The position numbers and the translations under genes were made by a program. From contig NZ_KE159658.1 of NCBI RefSeq assembly GCF_000403395.2, positions 23,627 to 80,238 on the forward strand: a DNA stretch of 56,612 bases, given 5' to 3'. Below, in pieces: positions 24,674 through 33,140 of this stretch; within the stretch, counting starts at the first letter, position 1; every line of letters begins with the position of its first letter. This DNA comes from Anaerotruncus sp. G3(2012) (GTDB lineage: Bacteria; Bacillota; Clostridia; Oscillospirales; Ruminococcaceae). The notes beneath the pieces are model-generated. The model was given only the letters and a program-made list of their open reading frames with translations. It was not told the origin of the DNA and did not search any database.

Positions 24674-25249
24674 ATGTTGAAAGATTTGATATTTGGCATC
24701 CTCCGCCCCTTCCTGACCGCCTATGCACTGATACGGTATGGGAGCATCTGGGGGTTAAAGGAACATCTGATGCGCCGCCCGAGCAAGCTGCTCCGCCTGA
24801 CCTATGGCCACTTCTTTTTGCAGCGGGGGAGTTTTGTCGGGCTGACGAGCGAAATTGCGGGGGTACCATGTTTCCCACACGGGATTCAGGGGATTTTCAT
24901 TTCGAATACGGCAAAGCTCGGTAAGGACGTGGTAATCTTCCAGCAAGTGACGATCGGGTCGAACAATCTGCCCGATACCAAAAAGCCGGGCAGCCCAACG
25001 ATCGGAAACAATGTCTATATCGGGGTTGGAGCCAAGGTCATCGGGGGAATCACAATCGGGGACAACTGCCGGATTGGAGCGAATGCGGTGGTTTATGAGG
25101 ATATGCCGCCGAATTCGGTCGCGGTCTGCGCGGCGACCCGGATCATCTCCAAAGATGGCGAACCGCTCGACAATACCTACCGCACGACCCTCGATGGGGT
25201 GGATTACGTTTTCCAAGACGGCAGGCTGCACAGAGCGGAACCGTCGTAA
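24674..25249 (+). CDS. Hexapeptide-repeat acyltransferase (serine acetyltransferase-like)
   Basis: A 191-residue left-handed beta-helix acyltransferase. Hexapeptide turns run through IFISNTAKLGKDVVIFQQVTIG, PTIGNNVYIGVGAKVIGG and ITIGDNCRIGANAVV. The layout (short helical N-terminus, then a His/Gly catalytic region FPHGIQG) resembles SAT-like LbH enzymes of polysaccharide clusters more than housekeeping CysE, and no cysK is nearby. It is in the sortase transcript, which favours an envelope role, but this is inference. Confidence 0.8.
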   Translation: MLKDLIFGILRPFLTAYALIRYGSIWGLKEHLMRRPSKLLRLTYGHFFLQRGSFVGLTSEIAGVPCFPHGIQGIFISNTAKLGKDVVIFQQVTIGSNNLPDTKKPGSPTIGNNVYIGVGAKVIGGITIGDNCRIGANAVVYEDMPPNSVAVCAATRIISKDGEPLDNTYRTTLDGVDYVFQDGRLHRAEPS

Positions 25250-25365
25250 TGGAACATTCGGGCAAGTTTTGCAAGCGTGAGGGAATTTGGTTTTTTGGGT
25301 TTCTGGAATCCCATGAAAGTGGAGGCTGCTGAAAGAGCCGCCCTGGTCAAAGGGAGAGATCAATC

Positions 25366-25403
25366 AAAGGCCGTATCACCGGTTCGGGTGATACGGCCTT
25401 TTT
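25366..25403. terminator. Bidirectional Rho-independent terminator
   Basis: A perfect 15-bp stem AAAGGCCGTATCACC with loop GGTTCG and flanking T/A runs sits between the convergent acyltransferase and nagB genes. Confidence 0.9.
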
Positions 25404-25442
25404 GCAAAGCAGGGTATAGAGGCAAAACAGGAGGAAGCTGCA

Positions 25443-26225
25443 CTATACCTTAACCAGGCCGGTATTTGCAGCGGCATCCCTGTCAAGAACCAGCGTCGCA
25501 TGGGGATGCCGGCGCAGGATGCTGGCGGGGCAGGCTTCTGTAATCGGGCCGCAGAGGGTGTGATATACCGCCTGCGCCTTTGTAGGGCCGGGGACGGTGA
25601 TAACCAGCGTGGCCTCGGGAGGGGTAAGCTGCGGGATCGTCAGGGTGACTGCCTGCCGGGGCACCTCCTCCAGGGACGCGAAGCAGCCGTCGTGAACCTG
25701 CTGGGCCCTGCAAACCTCGTCCATATTCGAAATTTTAACCCTGGCGGGATCATGGAAATCCGCAACGCCCGGATCGTTAAACGCCAGATGCCCATTTTCT
25801 CCGATCCCCTCGAAGATCACGTCGGGGGGATACGCTTCAAGCAGGGCGGCATATCGTGCACATTCGGCTGCGGGGTTGTCCGCCTGCCCATTGATATAAT
25901 GGACTGACCGGAATCCCGCATGCTGGAAGAGGTGCTCCTTCAGATAGTTGCCGAACCCCTGCGGGGCGTCGGGGGCAAGTCCGAGGTATTCGTCCATGTG
26001 GAATGCATGGATCCGGCCGAAGTCCAGACCGGAAGTGAGCAGGGCGGCATACAGTTCGAGCTGCGAGGGTGCGGACCCCAGGATGATGTTGACCGACTCC
26101 CGCTCTTTCAGCAGCTCCCTGATCCGGGCAGCGCCCAGGTCCGCGGCGGCCTGCCCCATTTCTTTACGCGTGGCATAGACAGAAACCTCCAGAAGGTCGA
26201 TCTTCTGTTGTGCGATTGGAACCAT
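25443..26225 (-). CDS. nagB: Glucosamine-6-phosphate deaminase family protein
   Basis: A 260-residue NagB/6-phosphogluconolactonase-fold protein that converts glucosamine-6-P to fructose-6-P and ammonia. The substrate-site blocks GSAPSQLELYAAL, HAFHMDEYLGL and IGENGHLAFNDP are intact. Its divergence from standard NagB (no nagA nearby) leaves open another phospho-amino-sugar. The start is ATG 26225, 7 nt after AAAGGAG. The frame runs on upstream into repeat B, which should not be annotated as protein. Confidence 0.88.
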   Translation of the reverse strand: MVPIAQQKIDLLEVSVYATRKEMGQAAADLGAARIRELLKERESVNIILGSAPSQLELYAALLTSGLDFGRIHAFHMDEYLGLAPDAPQGFGNYLKEHLFQHAGFRSVHYINGQADNPAAECARYAALLEAYPPDVIFEGIGENGHLAFNDPGVADFHDPARVKISNMDEVCRAQQVHDGCFASLEEVPRQAVTLTIPQLTPPEATLVITVPGPTKAQAVYHTLCGPITEACPASILRRHPHATLVLDRDAAANTGLVKV

Positions 26226-26682
26226 ACGTTTTCTCCTTTCAGATTGTGGAACCGGAGGAAAGGCCCCCTGTCCGCCGGATGACCGCACCGCCCATGAGTG
26301 AGAAACCTGTTTCATAATCAGGGGATGCTGGATGGGCGAGGGATTTTGCTGCCCTGCGAGGCGAAAAAACGCAGACAATACTTTGTGTATTGCAAGGTTT
26401 TTCAACGCGGCAGGTCGGCAAAAGGCCCGCCCAGATGGTATCAAATGGTTGTGAATACGGGTTCTGATATAGCGTATGCCGGTGGCGGCAGCCTGATTTC
26501 AATTTATCATAGCATTTTCAGGCATCAAGTACAAGAGAGGGGCTGCTCCCAAAAGATAGAACAAGTTCGAAGAAACCCGCTCCGCCACAGGACATGGCGA
26601 AGCGGGTTTCCCCTATTTTGAGGAGTGGAGATCATAATGGAAGGGCTGGAAAAGGCTCAGACGATCCTTTTCCAGTCTGCTT
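26226..26682. other. Intergenic region with repeat B and two hairpins
   Basis: Beyond repeat B this 457-bp gap holds two hairpins downstream of the permease operon: GAAACCCGCTCCGCC with its one-mismatch complement (26572-26610) and CTGGAAAAGG/CCTTTTCCAG (26646-26675). Either could end the minus-strand operon, although neither has a long T-run. No gene was seen. Confidence 0.5.
26301..26465 (+). repeat. Repeat B, copy 1 (165 bp)
   Basis: About 90% identical by eye to the copies at 41422 and 55675, and exactly the same length. The inverted ends are AGAAACCTGTTTCATAATC (somewhat decayed here) and GGTTGTGAATACGGGTTCT. A CAATAC-TTTGT-GTATTG hairpin is internal. Confidence 0.9.
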
Positions 26683-26907
26683 TCAAGAGTCCTGATTGGA
26701 TTCGATTTTGGTCGGCGTACTTAGAACCGCGATGCAGGCCACTGTCCCGGCAACACCTAGATACAGGAGCAGCGGGGTCATCGAATGAAGATAGTACATC
26801 ACCGCGCCGATCGGTATGAATGCGTTGAAGAGGAACAGGAGAACCAGCATATAAACCCGTCCGATGAATTTCCCATGTTTGGAATCCAGAAATTTCTGCA
26901 TGTTCAT
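26683..26907 (-). CDS. Small two-helix membrane protein
   Basis: A 74-residue protein with two membrane segments (VYMLVLLFLFNAFIPIGAVMYY and LLYLGVAGTVACIAVL). Its ATG overlaps the permease stop (TAATG), so it is translationally coupled and probably an accessory subunit or stabiliser of that permease. No recognised family. Confidence 0.7.
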   Translation of the reverse strand: MNMQKFLDSKHGKFIGRVYMLVLLFLFNAFIPIGAVMYYLHSMTPLLLYLGVAGTVACIAVLSTPTKIESNQDS

Positions 26908-28274
26908 TATTCCGGCCACACTCCTAACTTACTCATGATAAAGGTGATAAAGACGATATTGAGGATCGAAATGCAGATCAAGATGCCCGCATTGAAAAAC
27001 CGGCTCTGGATAACCCGTTTGCCGAGGTAGCGGGTATCGTTTCCGAGCAGATACCAGGAGTTCCCGCTGATCCAGTTGAACAGGCTCTGCATGGCGGCAA
27101 CGGTGACAACGATCATAACCGGCTTGCCGAAGAATGCGCCCAGGAAGCCGATCTGTGGGGCGAGGACAACCACCGGATGGTACCACGCCTTGGGATCGCG
27201 CTTGACATTGGTGGACTGATAGAACGAGGTCGCACAGGTGACGCTGAGGCCGATCATGGAGGAAACGACCAGCGCAATGATCCCGATGTAGAATCCGACC
27301 TGGATCCACACGCTCGGGATAACGCCTACCAGCGCGTCACACAGCTCACCCGACGAGGTGGGGATGCCGGGTTTTCCAGAGAATGCCTCGGCGAATGCGA
27401 TCGAGACAAACGAGAGGATCAGGGTGACCGGCAGCAGGCCGCCGAAGAAGGCGTCGAACCGTCCGAGCGTCTCGTGTTCCTCCGAGTATCCTCTCGAGAT
27501 CATCCCGTTGTTGAACAGGACCCAGTCCATAACACCGATGGTAGCAGTCATCGAGCCGATCAGCATGATGATGCCATCCATTCCCGAAGGGAGCTTCGGG
27601 ATCAGCAGGCCCTTCACCATAGCGGGGAGGTTGATACCGGTCACGCAGATAACCGCGCCGAACACCAGCAGCATAATCCCGATCATGACCTTCATGGCGT
27701 TCTCAACAAATTTGACCGCCTTGGGATTCTCGCCGCTTCCGTACATCAGCGAGAGCGGGACCGAGATTGCAACCAGAACGATCCAGCTTATGCTCTTGGG
27801 GATTGGCAGCCCCACCACCTGGAACAGGGAGGTAAGCGCGTCCGATCCAAGCGCATATTGTCCAAAGGTGTATACGATAGAGGCGATAAAGCAGGCGACC
27901 AGTCCGGTGGCAAAACTGCCGAAGAATTTCCCATGGAATTTGTCCTGCGCCTCAATGACATTCATCTCCGAGCCGGTGACAAACCGGGTGGCAAGCGCCA
28001 GCATAAAGATGCCGAATGCAAATGAGTAGAGCGGGATCCAGAGCATGTCGTATCCATAGGCGGCGCCCAGTGTGACCGAACTGGCGAATGAGCCGGCCCC
28101 CAGTGTAAACGCGGCGTTCATAAAGCCAGGGCCGGACAGTTTTACATAGCCCATGAAGCGTTTGGTGGACGGCTGTTTTTTCAGTTCCTTCAGGTAGGCT
28201 TTTTCCTTGATCGCCTGTTCGGTGTAGCGCGGGTTGATGACCTCAACCGGCTTGTTTTGCGATTCATGGCTCAT
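26907..28274 (-). CDS. NRAMP-fold permease lacking metal-binding motifs
   Basis: A 455-residue protein with about eleven membrane segments. The first conserved segment (GPGFMNAAFTLGAGSFASSV, then YGYDMLW) aligns well with NRAMP Mn/Fe transporters, but the metal-ligand motif DPGN is GAGS here, and the MPHN region of helix 6 appears as VMDW. Without those ligands, divalent metal transport of the usual kind is unlikely; a magnesium-like or organic substrate is possible. It follows the ATC-hydrolase-like gene by 19 nt behind a sigma-54 promoter, which suggests uptake of that enzyme's substrate. AGGAGG lies 9 nt before the ATG. Confidence 0.8.
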   Translation of the reverse strand: MSHESQNKPVEVINPRYTEQAIKEKAYLKELKKQPSTKRFMGYVKLSGPGFMNAAFTLGAGSFASSVTLGAAYGYDMLWIPLYSFAFGIFMLALATRFVTGSEMNVIEAQDKFHGKFFGSFATGLVACFIASIVYTFGQYALGSDALTSLFQVVGLPIPKSISWIVLVAISVPLSLMYGSGENPKAVKFVENAMKVMIGIMLLVFGAVICVTGINLPAMVKGLLIPKLPSGMDGIIMLIGSMTATIGVMDWVLFNNGMISRGYSEEHETLGRFDAFFGGLLPVTLILSFVSIAFAEAFSGKPGIPTSSGELCDALVGVIPSVWIQVGFYIGIIALVVSSMIGLSVTCATSFYQSTNVKRDPKAWYHPVVVLAPQIGFLGAFFGKPVMIVVTVAAMQSLFNWISGNSWYLLGNDTRYLGKRVIQSRFFNAGILICISILNIVFITFIMSKLGVWPE

Positions 28275-28293
28275 AATAAACGACCTCCTCTTC

Positions 28294-28767
28294 CTATAGC
28301 TTTGTAACGATCATCTCACACGGGGCATCCGGGCCATCGGTGAACAATCTGGGCCGTTCGAACCGGATATTCCCAAAAATCGCCTGATTCAGTGCGAGGT
28401 CGATTTCCTCGCAGTAGAGCTTCCCAATCTGCTCCAGCCCCAACGCGCGAAAGGCGGTGGAAAACGGGCAGACGCGGTTGACCTCCCGCAGGCAGTTGCC
28501 TTCCACCTGGCTTTCGCAGTCCCACGCCTGGTTGGGTGGGTAATCGGAATATGCTTCTGCATTTTCAAAGGTCAGCTCTTTGCCATCCGCGAGGATGTTT
28601 GCCCTGATCGCCTCGCCGCGCATCAGGCCATATCTTCGGACAGCCTTGCGCACAATTTGGGAGCCCTCTTCCTCGCCGCAATTTCTGAGAACCTCATCCG
28701 CAATCAGCGCAAAGAGCTTTGCTGCCATTTCGGTGGCTTTTCCAACCGGATCGTTCGGGTTAAACAT
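28294..28767 (-). CDS. ATC-hydrolase-like protein (L-2-amino-thiazoline-4-carboxylate hydrolase family)
   Basis: A 157-residue soluble protein resembling the ATC_hydrolase family: YGLMRGEAIRANILADG, the motif VCPFSTAFRALGL (the family's Cys-Pro segment), YCEEIDLALNQAI and the C-terminal LFTDGPDAPCEMIV. The named family member opens the thiazoline ring of ATC on the way to cysteine, but most homologues are uncharacterised and probably act on other small carboxylates. The start at ATG 28767 has AGGAGGGG 5 nt upstream. First gene of a sigma-54-type operon with an NRAMP-fold permease. Confidence 0.75.
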   Translation of the reverse strand: MFNPNDPVGKATEMAAKLFALIADEVLRNCGEEEGSQIVRKAVRRYGLMRGEAIRANILADGKELTFENAEAYSDYPPNQAWDCESQVEGNCLREVNRVCPFSTAFRALGLEQIGKLYCEEIDLALNQAIFGNIRFERPRLFTDGPDAPCEMIVTKL

Positions 28768-28807
28768 GGTTGCCCCTCCTTCTTTGTTCAGATTTGCCCT
28801 TTTAAAC

Positions 28808-28824
28808 AGCAAAAAATGTGCCAA
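28808..28824 (-). promoter_or_regulatory. Sigma-54 promoter of the ATC-hydrolase-like operon
   Basis: On the minus strand TTGGCAC-ATTTT-TTGCT, an exact TGGCAC-N5-TTGCW match with correct GG-GC spacing. The predicted start near 28797 gives a 30-nt leader. Confidence 0.85.
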
Positions 28825-28970
28825 TTTTTTAAGATGGCAGAATCATACAGAATGGAAAGAAAAATATGGATATTACTTCCAATTCAAAGAAAAATCAATA
28901 AAAATTTGTAAAACAATCATAAAATCTTTTTCCTTTCCAAACGACTTGCGCTGCATTTGCAGGATGCCTG

Positions 28971-28986
28971 TCATGAAATTTCATGA
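28971..28986. promoter_or_regulatory. Candidate activator-binding palindrome
   Basis: A perfect 16-bp palindrome TCATGAAATTTCATGA centred about 155 bp upstream of the -24 element, the usual distance for an enhancer-binding protein site. Its sequence differs from the TTGNCA dyads at 36842. Confidence 0.45.
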
Positions 28987-29112
28987 TAGAGCAAAATCGG
29001 ATAAAAAAGAAAAAGATTCCTTGACGGGGCAGTTTGGCAAAACAGGCAGGTTGACAGTCAACAGGCGGCGAAGACCCAGGACGGCAGTGCATCATTGGGA
29101 GGGGATGGATGC

Positions 29113-29143
29113 AAAAAAGTGCAGCTTCCGCAGAAGCTGCACT
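29113..29143 (-). terminator. Rho-independent terminator of the radical SAM gene
   Basis: On the minus strand an 11-bp stem AGTGCAGCTTC with its complement is followed by TTTTTT. The stem begins in the stop codon. Confidence 0.85.
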
Positions 29144-30750
29144 CAAGCAGATTGTGATGGTTCGATTTTTGTGCAGGACGCATTTCCAAACGGGTCACGG
29201 AGGGTATAGTCAAACCGCACAAGCGTTTCCTGTTGGGGATGCTGCGGGTCAAGCGGGTCGAAGGGGAACAGCTCGACCCATTCCTGCGGACCGGGCTTGC
29301 CGGGCAGGAGCAGCCTGCGCCGGGGTTCATTCCCGGCTGCGCAGTGTTCGGGCAGGCGGCGCGGGCGCTCGTGCAGGCAGAGGTCAAGCCGCATCAGCCA
29401 GGAAAAGACCTCCGGGTCGCAGCCCTGCTCGACCGCGAACGTGAACAACAGGTCGTAGCAGGCATATTTCCCCACGTTCTGCGCGGGTATCCGCTCGCCA
29501 AGCGCAAGAAACATCCGGAATGGCGAGGGACAGTCCCGCAGCAGGCAGGCAAGCTGGTTTTGAAACCGTCCGCTGTTGTAGTAAAGCTCGGTCATCTCCT
29601 CCACCCGTTTGATCCGGCAGATCTCATGAAACGAAAGCTGTGGGGTTTGCAGGATTTCATACGGCGGCGTTTCGCTGTAGACCAGCCCATACTGTTCCCG
29701 CTGTTCGTAAAGCCGGGAGCCGCGCAGCAGCTTGAGAAACCCAAGCTGGAGCTGATGGGGGCGCATCGCAAATACCTCGTCGTAGCTCTGCGCGAACCGT
29801 TCGAATCCTTCGAGCGGGAGTCCGGCGATCAGGTCGAGATGCTGGTGGATATTCCCGAACGCACCCACTGTGCAGACGTTATCCCGGAGCGTTTGCAGGT
29901 CGGTCGGGCGCGCAGCGGCGGCAAGCGCAGCGGCGCAGGTCGACTGCACCCCGATTTCAAATTGAAACAGGCCCGGACGCACCGTTTGCAGCAGCCGGAG
30001 CTGGTCCGGCGTGGTCAGGTCGCCGCCCAGCTCCATCTGGAAGGAGGTATATCCGTTGTCATGCGCGGCGAGATACTGCCAGATAGCAGACGCGCGGTCC
30101 GGCCGGAGATTGAATGTCCGGTCAACAAATTTTACCTGCATCACCCGCGCATCCAGCAGTTTTTGCAGATCGTCAAAGACGAGCGGCAGCGAGCGGAACC
30201 GCACCGTCCGGTCGGCGGAGGAGAGGCAGTAGGAGCAGCCGTACGGACAGCCGCGCGATGATTCATAATAGAGTACCCGGTTGGGGAGGGATGTAAGGTC
30301 GCTGTATGGGAACGGGAGCGCGTCCAGGTCGGCAAACCGGCTGGCGCGGAAAATCCCGCGCGGATGCGGTTCTGACAATACCTGCGCGAGGATCGGCTCC
30401 CCCTCGCCGCAGAGGATGCCGTCCGCCCATCCGTAACGGGCGAGCCGGTCTTCCGGGTCGAAGCTGACCTCCGGTCCGCCCAGCAGGATTGGGATATCCG
30501 GGAAGAGAGCGCGAAATTCCGAACCAAGCTGCTCGACCTGTCGGATGTTCCAGATATAACAGGAAAAGAGCAGCCGGCCGGGCGCGCGGGAGACGATGTC
30601 CGCGAGGATCTCCCGCACCGGCTGGTTGATGGTATATTCCACGAATGCGGCAGGAATCCCCGCCGCATCAAGCGCCAGTTTGAGGGATCGCACCGCGAGG
30701 TTGGTGTGGCTGAATCTGGCGTTGACCGCTACCAGCAGCGTTTTTTTCAT
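29143..30750 (-). CDS. B12-binding radical SAM protein with DUF4080 domain
   Basis: A 535-residue protein: N-terminal cobalamin-binding-like domain (LLVAVNARFSHTNLAVRSL, LFSCYIWNI, LLGGPEVSF), radical SAM core with the CxxxCxxC cluster motif in SSRGCPYGCSYCLSS (about residues 180-194), then the C-terminal DUF4080-type domain. The reaction is unknown; related proteins carry out methylations or ring rearrangements. The ATG at 30750 follows AAAGGAGG. It is downstream of tex, with a repeat A copy in between. Confidence 0.88.
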   Translation of the reverse strand: MKKTLLVAVNARFSHTNLAVRSLKLALDAAGIPAAFVEYTINQPVREILADIVSRAPGRLLFSCYIWNIRQVEQLGSEFRALFPDIPILLGGPEVSFDPEDRLARYGWADGILCGEGEPILAQVLSEPHPRGIFRASRFADLDALPFPYSDLTSLPNRVLYYESSRGCPYGCSYCLSSADRTVRFRSLPLVFDDLQKLLDARVMQVKFVDRTFNLRPDRASAIWQYLAAHDNGYTSFQMELGGDLTTPDQLRLLQTVRPGLFQFEIGVQSTCAAALAAAARPTDLQTLRDNVCTVGAFGNIHQHLDLIAGLPLEGFERFAQSYDEVFAMRPHQLQLGFLKLLRGSRLYEQREQYGLVYSETPPYEILQTPQLSFHEICRIKRVEEMTELYYNSGRFQNQLACLLRDCPSPFRMFLALGERIPAQNVGKYACYDLLFTFAVEQGCDPEVFSWLMRLDLCLHERPRRLPEHCAAGNEPRRRLLLPGKPGPQEWVELFPFDPLDPQHPQQETLVRFDYTLRDPFGNASCTKIEPSQSA

Positions 30751-30798
30751 CGCTGTCTGCCTCCTTTCCGGAACCCGCGGTACCACAGTTTTTCAAAC

Positions 30799-30931
30799 AA
30801 AGGGGCTTTTTCACTTGCCAAAAGCCCCCTCTTGCCGCTTCACAGGATAAAGTATTTCGCTCATTGCGATGAGCGACCAGAGGCGCTGCCTTTGGAAACC
30901 GCAATTTTTCGAGAAAAATCGAGTAAAGCTT
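30799..30931 (-). repeat. Repeat A, short copy (A4)
   Basis: Reads in the same direction as tex, 35 bp after its stop. Hairpin 1 CGATTTTT/GAAAAATTG, hairpin 2 CCAAAGGC/GCCTCTGG, hairpin 3 TCGCTCAT-CGCA-ATGAGCGA and hairpin 5 are present; hairpin 4 and its flanks are deleted cleanly. Confidence 0.85.
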
Positions 30932-30965
30932 CAGATGTGAAACGTCTGCCAACGGGTGCGGATTC

Positions 30966-33119
30966 TTATTTTTTCGGCTTTTTCATGGTCAGCGAGATAC
31001 GTTTTTTCGGCAGATCGACACCCAGCACCCAGACGGTGACAATATCCCCCACCTTGAGCACCTCGCTCGGATGCCGGATATACCGGTTGGTGATCTGCGA
31101 GATGTGCACCAGCCCATCCTGATGCACCCCGATGTCGACAAATACGCCGAAGTCGATCACGTTCCGCACCGTTCCCTGAAGCTCCATCCCCTCTTTGAGG
31201 TCCTTCATATCCAGGATATCGCTGCGCAGCATGGGCGGGGGAAGTTCATCCCGCAGGTCACGGCCGGGCTTGAGCAGTTCGGCGGCAATATCCCGCAAGG
31301 TCGGCGCGCCGACCCCGCATTCCGCCGCAACCTGTTCCTCCCCGGCAGCCTTGATCTGTGCGGGCAGCTCAGAAAGGCGGTTGCCGGCTGCATCTTCAAG
31401 GGTATATCCGAACCGGTCAAGCAGCGCTTTTGCGCCTGCATAGGATTCGGGATGCACACCGGTGCTGTCCAGCAGGTTGTTCGCGTGGGGAATCCGGAGG
31501 AATCCCGCGCACTGTTCAAACGCTTTCGGCCCCAGCTTGGGCACCTTTTTAAGCTGGGTGCGGCTGGTGAATGCGCCGTTTTCCTCCCGGTAGGTCACGA
31601 TGTTTTTGGCAACTGTGCCCGAAAGCCCTGCCACATATCCCAAAAGCGATGCCGACGCGGTATTCAGGTCAACCCCAACCCGGTTTACGCAGTCCTCAAC
31701 CACACCGGTCAGCGTCTCATCCAACCGCTTCTGGGGCATGTCATGCTGGTACTGTCCCACACCGACCGATTTCGGGTCGATCTTGACCAGTTCAGCGAGA
31801 GGGTCCTGAAGCCGCCGCGCGATCGAAACCGCGCTGCGCAGCGAGACATCGAAGTCGGGAAACTCCTGAGCCCCCAGTTTGGACGCCGAATAGACCGATG
31901 CGCCCGCCTCGTTGACCATCATGTAGGAAAGCCCGCAGTCCATCTCACGGATCAGCTCTGCGGCGAACAGCTCGCTCTCCTTGGAGGCGGTGCCGTTCCC
32001 GATCGAGAGGACGTCCACATGGTGTTTGCGGATGAGCGCGCCGAGCTTTTGTTTGGCTTCGGCAACCTTGTTCTGGGGCGGGGTCGGGTAGACGACAGCG
32101 GTATCGAGCACCTTCCCGGTTGGGTCAACCACCGCAATCTTGCAGCCGGTGCGGTAGGCCGGGTCGATCGCCAGCACCGTTTTCCCCTTGACCGGCGGCT
32201 GCATCAGCAGTGCTTTCAGGTTTACCCCAAAATTTTTAATCGCCTGTTCGTTGGCGGTCTCGGTCAGATCCGAGCGCACCTCCCGTTCGAGAGAGGGGTG
32301 GATCAGACGTTTATAGGCATCGGAAACCGCCTCCAACACCAGCGGGGTGGTGATGCTCCCCTTCTTCACAAAGAGTCCGGAAAGCAGGCCCACGGCATAA
32401 CCGCTGTCCACCTCGACGGAAGCTTTGAGAAAACCTTCCTTTTCACCGCGGTTGACAGCCAGTATCCGGTGGCTGGGCATCCGGGAGACCGGCTCCGCAT
32501 AATCGGCGTACATCGCATAGACGCCCGCGTCCTCCCCGACAGAGACGGTTTTCAGCACCGCGTTTTTCTGGTAGTACTGACGCAGCAGCAGACGTCCCTG
32601 CGCGCTGTCCGAAAACTGCTCGGCGAGGATGTCCGACGCACCTGCCAGCGCATCCTCCGGCGTAGGGACGCCCTTTTCCGGATCAACAAATGGCTCCGCC
32701 AGAGCCTGCACGCTCCCGGAGGTCCTGTCCTGCGCAAGCAGAAGCTCGGCGAGCGGCTCCAGCCCCCGTTCCTTCGCGACCGTTGCGCGGGTGCGCCGCT
32801 TCTGCTTATAAGGACGGTAGATGTCCTCAAGGCGGGCCAATGTTTCGGCTGCCGCAATATCGGCTTCCAGTTCGGGGGTCAGCTTGCCCTGCTCGGCGAT
32901 CGCTCCGGAAACCTCCTCCCGGCGTTTTTGCAGGCCGCGCAGATAGTCAAGCCGCTCGGAAAGCTCCCGCAGAACCTGATCGTCACAGGAACCGGTCTGC
33001 TCCTTCCGGTAGCGCGCGATAAACGGGATGGTATTGCCCTCATCGATCAGGGCGATGATATTTTCCACCAGTTTTTGTGCGATGTGAAATTCGCTTGAGA
33101 GAATCGCAGAAAAGTCCAT
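30966..33119 (-). CDS. tex: Tex-family RNA-binding protein
   Basis: A 717-residue Tex/YdcI protein: N-terminal helical region (NTIPFIARYRKEQTGS), YqgF/RuvC-like domain with DPAYRTGCKIAVVD, helix-hairpin-helix region (LNTASASLLGYVAGL) and C-terminal S1 domain (GMELQGTVRNVIDFGVFVDIGV). It associates with the transcription or ribosome machinery; its exact role is not settled. Length and domain order are full. The ATG follows GGAG; a repeat A copy lies on each side of the gene. Confidence 0.95.
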   Translation of the reverse strand: MDFSAILSSEFHIAQKLVENIIALIDEGNTIPFIARYRKEQTGSCDDQVLRELSERLDYLRGLQKRREEVSGAIAEQGKLTPELEADIAAAETLARLEDIYRPYKQKRRTRATVAKERGLEPLAELLLAQDRTSGSVQALAEPFVDPEKGVPTPEDALAGASDILAEQFSDSAQGRLLLRQYYQKNAVLKTVSVGEDAGVYAMYADYAEPVSRMPSHRILAVNRGEKEGFLKASVEVDSGYAVGLLSGLFVKKGSITTPLVLEAVSDAYKRLIHPSLEREVRSDLTETANEQAIKNFGVNLKALLMQPPVKGKTVLAIDPAYRTGCKIAVVDPTGKVLDTAVVYPTPPQNKVAEAKQKLGALIRKHHVDVLSIGNGTASKESELFAAELIREMDCGLSYMMVNEAGASVYSASKLGAQEFPDFDVSLRSAVSIARRLQDPLAELVKIDPKSVGVGQYQHDMPQKRLDETLTGVVEDCVNRVGVDLNTASASLLGYVAGLSGTVAKNIVTYREENGAFTSRTQLKKVPKLGPKAFEQCAGFLRIPHANNLLDSTGVHPESYAGAKALLDRFGYTLEDAAGNRLSELPAQIKAAGEEQVAAECGVGAPTLRDIAAELLKPGRDLRDELPPPMLRSDILDMKDLKEGMELQGTVRNVIDFGVFVDIGVHQDGLVHISQITNRYIRHPSEVLKVGDIVTVWVLGVDLPKKRISLTMKKPKK

Positions 33120-33140
33120 ACGTCAACTCCAAATCTTCTT

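Larger units (their letters stand above)
28768..29112. other. Upstream region of the sigma-54 operon
   Basis: AT-rich in its first part; contains the -24/-12 promoter and the palindrome listed separately. The rest (28990-29112) shows no gene or strong structure. Confidence 0.4.

Noticed and set aside
26226-26444. N-terminal extension of nagB through repeat B
   Set aside because: The same peptide appears at 55.7 kb because repeat B is open in that frame; nagB has a clear ribosome site at its own ATG at 26225.
31071-33098. A 675-codon plus-strand open frame opposite tex
   Set aside because: It is the complement of a gene with full Tex domains; its translation has His/Arg-rich shadow composition and no ribosome site.
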